A stretch of DNA of 64,000 nt from Antedon mediterranea. Taxonomy: Eukaryota > Echinodermata > Crinoidea > Comatulida > Antedonidae. Below are positions 1-11,400 of this stretch, one piece after another. The first letter of the stretch is position 1, and the number at the start of each line of letters is the position of its first letter. The stretch lies in the NCBI RefSeq assembly GCF_964355755.1, contig NC_092671.1, positions 38,149,304-38,213,303 of the forward strand. Reading direction: 5' to 3'. A model generated the notes under the pieces. The model worked only from the letters and a program-made list of their open reading frames with translations, was not told the DNA's origin and did not search any database. The translations under genes were made by a program, and so were the position numbers.

Positions 1-1118
1 CGCTTCCTATCCTGATCGATTAGGCCTACCTTCCATATTCGTAATCTACGGAAAATTCTGGTCTAGAAAAGTTGGATGGCAATTTGTCCCCTTTCTGGTG
101 GTGATTCCCCCTCCTGCCACCGGACTATTAGGACATTGAGAATACAGTACTTGCAAAAACAAATGTAATTACAGTATATTGACAAATCAATACATTTGTA
201 AAATTAGCCATAGCTGTTTAATAAAATATTTCTGATGCCTGAAACATTGTGGTTTTATCATTTCCGTTTTCGGTAAGCCATCAATTTTCTACAATCTATA
301 TTAGAGCCTGGACGAAATCTGATAATCGAGAATTGGGCATGACTATGTATAAGCTCCAGTGGTCTAATGGTTAGGATATCTGTATATCAAGAAGAAGCTT
401 AGTTTCAAGTTTGAATTTCTTTTTCTCATTCTTTTTTTTTTAGCCAAGCTAAGAAGCTAAACCCAGTCAAGGAAGCCCTTCAACAGTCGGACAAAATGAA
501 TTAATTAATATTCAGTTTATCACCAGGACGATTTAGAATTTGTATCAAATCTACCGCACTTAGTGGCCACATCTCTTAAAGCATTCATTGGAGATGCCTG
601 CAACAAACAAAAACACATTAATACTGTGTGTAAAGGAAAAATGATCATATACCAGTATGAACAATTATGAGATACAAAAACATGATTATTTCATCTTCAA
701 TTGTCCAGCTTTATATTTATATATGTGGATATGTAATAACAACATGACAGCAAAGAGCTAAATAAAAAAATAAATGTTATTTGCGGTACACCACGTGGTG
801 GTACTGCTGCAACGTGATGTATCGCAAACTTTATATCAACATTGGTTTCGCCATGCAAACCTTCAAATAATATAAATTTGATACTGTATACTCATGAAAA
901 TGACAAATTTAAATATATCATAAATATGGTACTGCTGCACTATTTGATGAAATATGTATCTATTTTATAAAATACTATCAAAGAGAAACAAACTTTCAGT
1001 TTCAGTACAATTGTGTATGACAAACAATATCAAAACCAGGACGTAAAACTATTTGCAATTATTAAATCAACTGCAGACACACATTTTGCATAAAACGACA
1101 CGACGACAATTTTCTCAC
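1..1118. other. upstream non-coding region with a tRNA-like remnant
   Basis: I see no coding exon here that I can support. The stretch is AT-rich. AATAAA-type strings near 220 could belong to the 3' UTR of a gene to the left, but nothing proves it. A tRNA-like A-box remnant near 355-430 is listed separately. The last 150 bases before the Ig reading frame show no clear TATA box. Confidence 0.5.
352..432 (+). repeat. tRNA-derived SINE-like remnant
   Basis: The string GTGGTCTAATGGTTAGGA matches the D-arm/A-box region of tRNAs. It is followed by CTGTATATCAAG, which resembles the anticodon arm of a second unit at 7502-7580. The T-arm is degenerate and the acceptor stem does not close, so this is read as a SINE or tRNA pseudogene and not a functional tRNA. 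Confidence 0.45.
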
Positions 1119-2459
1119 ATGCTGACAATAACTATGTCTAAAACCACCAATGCTGTAGGCCTATGTATTTATATATTTTTCAATGCAAGTTATATGTCAA
1201 CACAGCAGCAGCAACAAAATATTGATTGTGATTCACCTGATAATTACTTTTTTGTTGGAAAAACACTATTCACTAAATGTTATGTTATTAAGTGTAACAA
1301 TTGTGTAAAGTATTATCAGTTAAAGAAGAATTTATGTTTATTGGATGAAGCACGTATTCATATTTCTAATAAAACGTTTTATGACCATTGTGAAATTGAG
1401 ATCAAAATAGCCGATTTGAGCATTTCTGACAATGGTTTGTACAGCATTCTCATAACTCGTCATGATAATGTTACAGAAGAATCCAGACCATTTAATGTGA
1501 GTGTTTTTCCACAACCTGCACCACAGTGCTCATCTGACAAACAATATTGTGTTGGTGAGTGCAACGTCACTGTACAATGTCGTATTTTCTCTTATCCAGA
1601 TCTTGTACTCCAACGTTTGGGGCAGATGAATATTGAAAATACGACGAAAGGGTATAATCATACATCAGGAAATGATACTTTATTCGAAAGACAAATTTAT
1701 GTCACAGACATGGTGCAATTTGCATGTGTTGTAGAAGTGAAATTTGCACCTTATACTTGCACAGTCGATGTATCAATAAAAAGTAGATTGAATGTTTCTT
1801 TAACACCAGGAAATCTGATGGAAGGTGACAATGCAGTTTTAAGTTGTTCTTTACCAAATAACAATGATGTCACTGAGGTTGAGTACATATGGGAATCATT
1901 CCCTGAAATTGACATGATTAACAATAGTAACACATTAACAATACTCAATGTAACTGCTGGTTTAAACGGGACAGAAGTAAGATGCACCGTAAGACTAGGT
2001 AATTATTCAGAGGGTTCAGCAACGACGATACTGAATGTTGACGTCCTGGATCGTGATCAAGTTCATCCTGATGTCTCAACAATGCAAATTCAAACCACAT
2101 CAAACAATAGCAGTGAATCCGATGATGATCTGATATATAACCTGTTGGTAATTTGTTCAATAATGTCGGGAATCATCACTATTGTCTTTCTCATTTGCAT
2201 AAAAAAATATATCAAAATTCCCAAAAAGTATGTTCCAGTGGGTAAGATTTCGGCTCTTGCCAGCAACGACGATGGAACGTTCTTTGCGATGGAGCTTGAA
2301 GTGGAAGCTCCGGCTTCCCTCTCCAAGCAACTCAAATGTAACTTATCACAACAGTTTGCCAGTTATCAACAACCAGGCTCTGTAGTATTGCTGACTGAAC
2401 CACATGGTGGAGAGCGACGACAGGACGATACCTTACCACCAATACCACAAACAGAGTAA
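1119..2459 (+). CDS. single-pass membrane protein with about three Ig-like domains
   Basis: This is an uninterrupted frame of 446 codons from the first ATG; the frame stays open a little upstream, but without an ATG. A hydrophobic stretch at residues 12-27 could be a signal peptide. Three Ig-like segments follow, at about 30-130, 132-225 and 230-315. The first has the DNGLY motif typical of an Ig F strand but lacks the usual Cys after Tyr. The second is consistent with a C153-C203 disulfide, and the third has C243, a Trp near 263, and C289. N-glycosylation sequons are many. A transmembrane helix lies at about 342-361, followed by basic KKYIKIPKK and a cytoplasmic tail of about 85 residues ending in a PPIP motif. 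I do not recognise an orthologue. It could be a cell-surface receptor or adhesion protein, but ligand and function are unknown. No introns interrupt it, which is unusual for Ig genes. It converges on MICAL. The first AATAAA downstream is at 3147. Confidence 0.75.
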   Translation: MLTITMSKTTNAVGLCIYIFFNASYMSTQQQQQNIDCDSPDNYFFVGKTLFTKCYVIKCNNCVKYYQLKKNLCLLDEARIHISNKTFYDHCEIEIKIADLSISDNGLYSILITRHDNVTEESRPFNVSVFPQPAPQCSSDKQYCVGECNVTVQCRIFSYPDLVLQRLGQMNIENTTKGYNHTSGNDTLFERQIYVTDMVQFACVVEVKFAPYTCTVDVSIKSRLNVSLTPGNLMEGDNAVLSCSLPNNNDVTEVEYIWESFPEIDMINNSNTLTILNVTAGLNGTEVRCTVRLGNYSEGSATTILNVDVLDRDQVHPDVSTMQIQTTSNNSSESDDDLIYNLLVICSIMSGIITIVFLICIKKYIKIPKKYVPVGKISALASNDDGTFFAMELEVEAPASLSKQLKCNLSQQFASYQQPGSVVLLTEPHGGERRQDDTLPPIPQTE

Positions 2460-2589
2460 ACACATTTGTGTAATAGACTAAATTGAACACAAATTAGTTA
2501 TAAATTTGTCATTCAAAATGGACATGAAATGGCTTTAAATTTGGTAAGCCAGCTTTTTTGGTCAAGTGGTCGACATCCCTTATATCGAA

Positions 2590-2760
2590 ATACGCTCATC
2601 AAAATCTGTAATCACATTTAAAACTAAACTCAAAACTCATCTCTTCAGAGAAGCATAATCGCTACTATTTGCACAGATCTTGGAAAACATAGCGCTTTGA
2701 AACCTTTGTCTCTTGCGCTTTATAAATGTTATTTATTATTATTATTATATCGGTTTTATT
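2590..2760 (+). mobile_element. L2-type LINE 3' end
   Basis: One frame reads TFKTKLKTHLFREA followed by a stop, which is the usual C-terminal motif of L2/CR1-group reverse transcriptase proteins. The 3' tail holds the GCGCTTTATAAATGTTAT motif and a run of ATT repeats. It is a 5'-truncated copy with no open reading frame upstream. Confidence 0.7.
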
Positions 2761-3649
2761 GAGGTGATAAACTTGTTCTAGCTTTTTTATTGTAATTTAC
2801 AAATTTTCGGAAATTTACATTTATAACTAACAATGTAGGCTAACAACCAGGATTATCAAAATGAATTATAATAAGTGAATTTTGTGTCTCAGATTATCAT
2901 GCTCAAATTTACTATAGCACAAGTTATATAATAATAACAAAATACTAATACTGTATATATAACAAGTGTATAATAGTCTATAAATTCTAAAAATAGAAAT
3001 AGTAGGCCTATATAGAAACTAAACAGATGTATAAATTTAGCAATTTAACTACCAGTACCCAGGATTTTACATTAGAAGCGTTAATTTGCCAACTAATATT
3101 TGATGCTATATTCTTAAAATGAACTGTTATTACTGCTTCCTTGCCGAATAAAGACAAATATACATAGTTTACAATGCGTCATATTTTATTTAATATCGTC
3201 AAACTTGTTCTATATTATTTGAAGCTTAAAATCGGTGATAAAGCTTTTCCTAAAAACATCAAGTGTTCCCCAACAACACTGTAAAAATGCATTCCACTTT
3301 TAACCAATCACAACAAAGTCAGCCATGCGAAAATAACTGACCAATCGCACACTTGCCATTTAAAAACTACTGACCATTCACACGGTGGGCAAAGGAATTG
3401 ATCAACCACAAACAGGTCGTAAAACAATTGACAAATCCAACGTTTTACTACTGCAACTACTATTGATTGAAAATAATAATTATATTTCCAAAATAATTGA
3501 ATGTGAGAAACAAATTAAATTATCTTTGTTAGATTTTATGTGCCGCAATATTTGTACCGTGTATGATGATCAGTCGAAAACAATACTGAACAAAAGTTTA
3601 ATTTTTACATGTTTTTGATAAATGAAGTAAATTTCATACCAGACCTCGA

Positions 3650-3910
3650 TCTCTAACTTATAATAAGTTAGTCCCCTTTAACTTTGTAATAAATAAATAA
3701 ATAAACCTCCCTAACTTATTGAATTGTAAAGTACAACCCCCCCTAACTTTGTAATAAATAAACTTCCCTAACTTACTGTATTGTATAAGTACGAACTCCC
3801 TAACTTTGTAATAAATAAATAAACTTCCCTAACTTACTGTATTGTATAAGTATGACCTCCCTAACTTTGTAATAAATAAGTAAGTCTATTACCTCCCTAA
3901 CGTTTGTATT
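3650..3910. repeat. minisatellite of about 60 bp
   Basis: Repeated blocks contain CCCTAACTTTGTAATAAATA and CCCTAACTTACTGTATTG, with variable numbers of AATA. The repeat start near 3765 recurs at 3825. About four imperfect units are visible. Confidence 0.75.
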
Positions 3911-4490
3911 GTACTAAATACATTGGTCACATTAAGTAGGGAATGAAATATATTGGAATATTTTTACCATTAAAGTACTTTTATCCAAATTGCAATGTTA
4001 TATTTTATTAAAATTTCATACTGTACTAAGATATTACACTTAATACTTCTATACTGTCAAAAATGATAATTATTTAGGAAACAAAATACTAATGTTAACA
4101 TGATATGGAAACAAAAAATAATACAAACAATATAAAAATAAAAATTGACAGACAAAACATATTTATATAAAATTAAAAAAAACACTGTAAAATAGATTGA
4201 CATCAGGTAATTCAAAGTGACATTTGCACTGTGTTCCATATGACATTATTAATATTTTAGTTAGCTTCAGTTGATATCAATTTAGATTATACAGAAAAAT
4301 GTATAAAGCGCTTACGCATTATGCGCCAAGATCAAGTTATCACCCAGTATCATAAATGGGTATTTGGAACCTTTTAACACGACATATTTTGTAAAAGGAC
4401 AATGTTAAAATAACATAAATACATTTCATGACTGTCTTTACACAGTCTCTTATGCAAGGGATTTTTTTTTACCTAGCATGACTTTTAGTC

Positions 4491-4636
4491 TAAAGCTCTG
4501 TCTATACTATCAAACTTTATGTGACAAAAAAAATGTGATGTGCCCATATATGGACATGATGATGTCATATCACTAACATATTTGGACACATCATACTTTT
4601 TTGTCAAACTATTTTGATAGTGTAGATAGAGCTTTA
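4491..4636. mobile_element. AGCTCTGTC-family MITE, copy 1
   Basis: It starts TAAAGCTCTGTCTATACT and ends with the inverted form ATAGAGCTTTA. The core contains GTGATGTGCCCATATATGG and ATGATGTCATATCACTA. This is one of about 20 copies in the window. Confidence 0.85.
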
Positions 4637-4876
4637 GGGAGAGCATATATTACATGGAGTAACCTCAATGGTGCCGAAAAGTACAATATCTAATTGTTGG
4701 AATTTGCTCCCTATAAGATATTATTGCATCAAGTTTTAACAGAACAAAGATCAATGGATAATGCATACCATCTAACTCTATTAAGGGGACACCTTGGGGG
4801 CCACTATAAGTGTCCGCGGAATAGGGGTTTACTATAAAAATATATTCTTCCCCCATTTGTTTCACAGGAAAAGTCC

Positions 4877-4926
4877 CTTAGGGGTGTGCCACAATAGGGG
4901 TGTGCCACAATAGGGGTGGGCCACAA
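4877..4926. repeat. 16-bp tandem repeat, three units
   Basis: The unit TAGGGGTGTGCCACAA occurs three times in a row with one change in the last copy. Confidence 0.8.
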
Positions 4927-5129
4927 GAGGAGTCTGTGTTACAACACCATGAATTACTTTACATTAACCTGTACCAAATTCTGCATATACTGTACATAGA
5001 TTTTCAACTAAAACTTTACAATTCACATCCGAACAACATGTCACTTAAATCATGGTTCAGTCTTTTACCTCATAAAATCTTTCTTGTTATTCTGCTACAA
5101 AAAGCACATAAATATTATATATTATTATC

Positions 5130-5356
5130 AAAATTAACATTTATTTATTACTCTCTGCATTGAGCACTTTTACAGCCCCTTTGTCATATTTATCATAATT
5201 GATATAAATATAGGTGTATTTGTTTTTTTAATTCTTAAATGTTTTTCATATGAAAACATTTTGATTGAATTCATTGTCTTTGTGTACATTGACAAATTGA
5301 AAAAAAAAATCTATTTTATTTTTTAGCCTATATAAATGGATATACGATGTCTAACA
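5130..5356 (-). other. MICAL: MICAL 3' UTR
   Basis: This follows the MICAL stop codon on the minus strand. A minus-strand AATAAA lies at 5315-5320 and another near 5138-5148, so cleavage probably falls between about 5100 and 5300. The exact end cannot be read from sequence. Confidence 0.45.
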
Positions 5357-5465
5357 CTATAAGAATTCAGCTGCCGCAGCTGAGAAGCGTGCTTTTTCTC
5401 TCAAAGCTAAATTGAAACCTTTTCGAAGCATTATTCCTTCGACATCTTTGTCTTCTTGTTGTTCC
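5357..5465 (-). CDS. MICAL: MICAL exon 24, end of bMERB and stop
   Basis: This encodes the last 35 residues (from [10 protein letters not shown] to AAAAEFL) and a TAG stop at 5357-5359. The acceptor TTTTCCAG is at its upstream side. GIMLRKGF corresponds to the conserved end of MICAL bMERB domains. Confidence 0.9.
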
Positions 5466-8400
5466 CTGGAAAATATAAAGAAAGTTTTAAAAACTTACAC
5501 AATGTATGAATTATCATTGACATTTGGTATAATGAAAGAAACATTAATAAAAAAATGAATAATCCTAGTCTGATAACTAAATCCCAACACCGTACTTTGC
5601 AGACACATAGAAAAACAAAAGTTACCTGAGCCTTTCTTCTTCCAGAAGCGCCACCAACGCGTCCCTTTGCTCGACGACTTCGAGCATTTCTTCAAGGAGG
5701 AGCTTTTCTTGGGCAACGTCATCCGACGATTTTCTTGAATCTAATTTTAACAAAAAAGGTTTTTTATTTCGGGAGTCAAAAATTATTATAACACAGAATC
5801 AAAACAGTTGAAAGGAAAAAATCAAAATAAATATATTTAGAAATTAAATGGACACAGAATACCAAACTGTCAACACCTAACAATTTACATAAAAAATAAA
5901 TTACAAATTATAATAATCAAAAAAAAAACCTGGTATAAAAAAAGATTGAAACTGTGGACATTGAATACACAACAAAAGAATGTTATTACATAATTGAAGT
6001 TACAACTTTAAACTAAATTGTTGTAACAATAAAAATATAAACATTTATTAAAATAATTAAAACATAAAAAAACAATCCATTCATTTCCATACAGTACAAT
6101 GCATAATATTGATATAGCAGTATTAAATAAATTATATATATCAAATTATTCTTTATACAATGATATATGAATCTTAAGAATTAGTTTATAATGTTTTTTA
6201 TTGTATTCCATGCGTTGATTATATATGCATAAATTGACATGCACGCTGAATATACTTTCTCATGCAATATACATTGTCATGTCATGCTGAGCAGCAGGAG
6301 GCTGCACACCTACTGGAAGAGTGATTTCAATGATGGCAACAACAGAGGGGGGAGGGGATATTCCATGCTTGTAAATCTGCTGTAGGAGGTCGTACATACA
6401 GGCGATTAGGGGCATACAGCATACATTGCGCACTTACTCTGCCCTCCGGCATTTGGAATCTCAACAAACTCAAATGTTAAATTTAAATCCTCTTCTTCGT
6501 CTATGCATATAAAGACAATGTAATATTCAAATACTTGAATATATAGTAGTAGATATTATATAGTAATATTGTAGAATACATAGGGTTTTAAATCTACAGG
6601 ACTCTAAACCAGAAGTAAGAAACATTGTTGCGATTACATATAAAGTAAGGTATGGCAATCAATAAATATAATTAAGGTAATCAATAAATATAATCAGTTT
6701 ATATAATCATAGCATATATTTCATCATATTATCTTAGAGCTTTTAGTAAACAAACAAGAGAATGACTAACAGGGGGTGTAAGAGCAATAAGAGGATTGAA
6801 TGTGAGTAGAGATGAAAACGGCAATAAACACAATCAAATCATAGACTTATTTTAACAGCATGCCACTGAATTACTGACTAAAGTATTAATAACTTCTACC
6901 ATCACAATTATACAAGCAAAACAGACTTAGGTCTGTTTAACTGATTTTCCATAATCTGGAATAAATTTCTACCATAAACCTAATGACGACTTAAACAGCC
7001 AGTGTTTGTGGAAAATGTGTGCATTAAAATCTAATCCAATATTTAACTGCTGGGATAGATTTTTACTTTACAAATAATTAACTCTACTATACTTTACACT
7101 ACAATCTAAGTATAAATTTAATTTTAATATATATATATTTTTTTAGATTGGATATCAGCGAAGCAGTAGTGCAATGTTTCATACAATATTTGTTTAATAT
7201 ATTCTTCAATAATAAAAAACTTTTGTAATTACTATAACATATAGAAAGCAATAGCTATGCTTTTAACATAGAAAATCAGCAAAAAGCATTATTTTATTAC
7301 AATTTCTTAGTATGGATACATTATTATTCTAAATGGTTTCTAGTTTTGTTTGTACAGCAGTTGTGAAACCGATAGTCTAAGCAGCGAACTCATAATGTTT
7401 TTATTACACAATAGATAATTTCCTTGCTAGTTTTAAACAATTTTTTTTATAACTTCCGTGTCACTGAGCTTTATATCTATTTAAATAAAGTAATAACAGT
7501 AAAATCTCAATGGTTTAATGGCAGGGCACCTGCATATCAAGCAGGAATCTTGGTTCATTCTTCACTCATTATATTGTTCTTCATAATCTCATTTTTACAA
7601 CTTGCATATGATAATTTATTGAATTTAGTTACTAATTAATTTATTGCCACACAGTTTTTCATTGCGCTCTTACACATATTTATAAATGTCAAATGATTGA
7701 ACCTTTAATTATCCTAGATAATATTTATCAATTGACTTACCATCTACTGCCATTCTCTGCCTTAAATCCTGCTCTAACATACTGTGTCTATCCTCTAGTT
7801 CTAGCTCTCTCTTACTATATATTATAAAAAGAAATATTAAACAATTAATACCAAACAATTCATACAATTTAAATAATTTAATGCAATCATAAAGTCATTC
7901 AGTAAAGAAGGCAGGAAAGAAGGCAGGAAAGAAGGCAGGAAAGAAGGCAGGAAAGAAGGCAGGAAAGAAGGCAGGAAAGAAGGCAGGAAAGAAGGCAGGA
8001 AAAAGCCCAATGAGTGGTACACCATACTTTCATTATTTATATTTTTTTTTACAACTACTGATTATTGTTATTATGATATAACTTGCGACAATAAATTGAA
8101 ATTCAAATTGAATTGAAATTATATTATTAATTCATCTCTTTATTCTTTACATGCCTACAAAGAAAAATAGACCTCTTAGATATACTTACTGTATCATAAG
8201 TTCTGACTCGAATCTTACAAGGGCATGTTTTTCATTGATTAATTGAAACCACTGTTGCATGAGTGTGTGTTCATCCATTCCCGTTATATCTACAATCAAA
8301 CAAACATAGAAATATTAAGAATTTGCGATTTGTGGAATAATGTTAAAGGGTATACACGTTGACTTTAAGAGAGCTGCATAAACTTATGTCTACACCATCA

Positions 8401-11400
8401 AAGTGTATGTGACCAAAAAGTGTGATGTACCCAAATATGGTAGCAATATGTCCAAATATGGTATTGATATGATCATGATCATCATGTCCATATATGGGAA
8501 CATCACATTTTTGTTGTCACATAAAGTTTGATAGTGTAGACAGGACTTAATGTTTTCATTACCTCCTTCACCCCTAAGTGCCTTCTCTACTTCAACACCC
8601 CTGTCTTCCAGCTCACGGTTCTTAACCTCAACTTCCTGCAACTGCCGCTGTATCTCCTGTGCCATACGCAGACGTTTCTGTTGCTGTTGTTTGTGTTGGC
8701 GCCGTGCTTCTCTCTGTACTCGTCTCGTCAGCTGTTCACTGATCTCTTCTTCTTCCATCTTCCTTTTCTCCTGAGGTTCAGTAAATAAGTTGATTAATAT
8801 TTAGAAATACATTCATGTTAAACATTAGATAAATATATTTTAGTGAAATATTAAAATATTTGTAAGTAATTATATTATTATGAAATGATTCGAAATTTAT
8901 AAAAATTTAGTTGCATTTGAAGCTAGAGGAACACACTTGCCATTATTTAAAAAGAATCTTTATTAATGATATTTTGTTTACCAATTTATTTATTTAAATA
9001 ATGTTACAATGATATTAAGGCAATATTGTTAACAAATTGATTTTTCTTAAATTAATAAAGTTTTAAAAACAACTTGAAAGCATGCATGAAAAGGTAGGGT
9101 AGGGTGGCTATGTTATTTCACACACATTTAATAAAGCACAATGAAATGTCAAACTCTGAGTGGTGGTGGTGGAACTCTATCAGGAAAGGAGCAAACAATC
9201 GCAAAGCCTTAATTAGCAAAAACACAGTCTTAATTATATAAACAACAATCAAAATAGTGCTGTGCTGTCAAAATGGCACACAACAGGTTTGTGTGTAATC
9301 TGTTGAAATATCCCTTATGTAATTTAAGCTCTGTCTACACTATCAAACTTATGTGACAAAAAAATGTGATGTCCCCATATTTGGACATGTCATATGACTA
9401 CCATATTTAAGCATATCACTACCATATATGGTCACATCACACTTTTTTATCACATAGTTTGGTAATGTAGACAAAGCTTTAGGATTGGTCTGGTGAGATA
9501 CCTATTATGTCTCTCACTTTCTTTAAAGATTTCAAGCTCTTTAAGATTAAAAATTCTGGTTTACTCAAAATGTAGTAGAATAATATATGTCAAGGTGCGA
9601 CTAGGTGTCGTAGTTAATGCAATTTGTTGACAGTGTAATATAATTGATGTGCAATTTGTAGATGGACTGTAACTGTTACCGTGACTGAACACATTATGGT
9701 ACTTGGAGGCTAGCACTGTAAATTTGAATATTGAATATTAACTGAAAAATTTCACAAACAGAACAATTCCTTATAAAAACACATGGGCATGGATTGTAAA
9801 ATCAGCGACTTTGATAACTCCAGAGAGAGCCGTATTTAGAAGGTCAATCTAGGCCCTAGCATGGTGATATAAATTTACATCATCGCGCTAGCCTTACGCC
9901 TATGGAACTTGTTTTGTCCCGATTTACATTTTAAATATGGCGCTCTCTGGAGTTATCGAAGTAGCATATATAAATTAAGCACAAACATTACTATAGTATA
10001 AACAATAATAACTCCTTAAAACACATTAAAAATAGTACAGTTCTGATTAAATGTAACACTGTAAACACCATGTATACATGCAAATCAGTATCGCCTAATT
10101 AGCATGCAGGTGGGGTGAACCAATGACATATCTAGTGATCTAAGTGAATTCACACTATTTTGACTTAACTGAATTCTTTATAGTGATTCACTAAATATGC
10201 ACTGAAAGTGTACCAGTATGAAATTCAAATAAAGAAATGTGGAACGGTATTGAAAACTAGAAATAGCATGAGGGTATTTGTGTTGACTTTCTTGCTTAAA
10301 TAGGTTTGTTTTTCTTTAAGAATTAACACTACTTTTCAATTAGCAAAATTTATCTTAAATTTGAATAGAACTTTTTAAATCAATAAATTCCAATAAAGAA
10401 ACTGTTTTGACTAACTAAAGAAGGATGCTGAGGGTATTTGTGTTGACTTTCTTTCTCAAATATTTTTTTTTTTCTTTAAAAATTAATACTATTTTCTGAT
10501 TTGCAAAATTCATCTTAAATTGAACTTTTAAATCATTAAATATTGATTTTATTCATCCTTTTCTTTGTTTTTGGTTAAAGATTCATGTTTTAGAGTTTAC
10601 AATAAAGGAAGAGCTTTTCAAAATATAGTATAATAATTAATATAATACTTTTTTAAAATAATATTTTAATAATATATACTTATAGAATAATTTATATTAT
10701 TGTACAAAACAGACACCAGTAGACTTTATATATGTTGAACATTTAGATTAAATTTAAATGGAAACATGATGAATGGGAAGAAGGTTTGACAATGATTTAT
10801 AAATAAAACTGATATATTGATAAACAGAAAATATATAATGTATTAAAAGCAGTTAGTTGCATAACATTATGTATACAAATACTATATAATATAAAGGGGT
10901 GGATTGGATTAGCTGGTAGCAGTGGCAGATCCAGGATTTGTTTGCTTGGGGTGGTGACAACAGGCGTAAATAATTGATGCGTTCTTTTGCTCACTACTTA
11001 GCATTTGTTTGCTGGGGTAGTGCACAGTTTCTGGCTTAGTAATTTACTCGGCTAAGTCTAACCATCAAAGTTAGCGATAATTGTTCCATGAAATCCACTT
11101 ATACCATTTTCACATTTGCTAAATGTAACAACTTGTAACCAGGTTTATTAAGTGCGAAGACAATTTTCTGGAAAATCTCCTAAGATTTCACAGGGGAAAA
11201 ACACACCGACAAGAGGCCTGTTCTTCTCTCCGAGATGTCCTGAGTTTGTACTGTGCATGTGTGTTGCCCTGGAATTTAACTGACCAATCACAGGACACAA
11301 ATAATTAAATAGTACCCCCAACTATGCAATGACAATACTTTCTCCTTGTAACAAGTTGTAACAATTTATGCAGATGTGAAAAGGGTATCGGTGGGTAAAT

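Larger units (their letters stand above)
2761..5130. other. intergenic gap between the Ig gene and MICAL
   Basis: This AT-rich DNA separates two convergent genes. Apart from the minisatellite at 3650-3910, the MITE at 4491-4636 and a short 16-bp repeat near 4877-4926, I see no coding signal. Short reading frames here have no recognisable domain. Confidence 0.5.

Noticed and set aside
7502-7580. Functional tRNA gene
   Set aside because: The anticodon arm is perfect, but the acceptor stem and T-arm do not form.
7837-8025. Minus-strand frame with LPSF repeats
   Set aside because: It is a translation of the 12-bp microsatellite in an intron.
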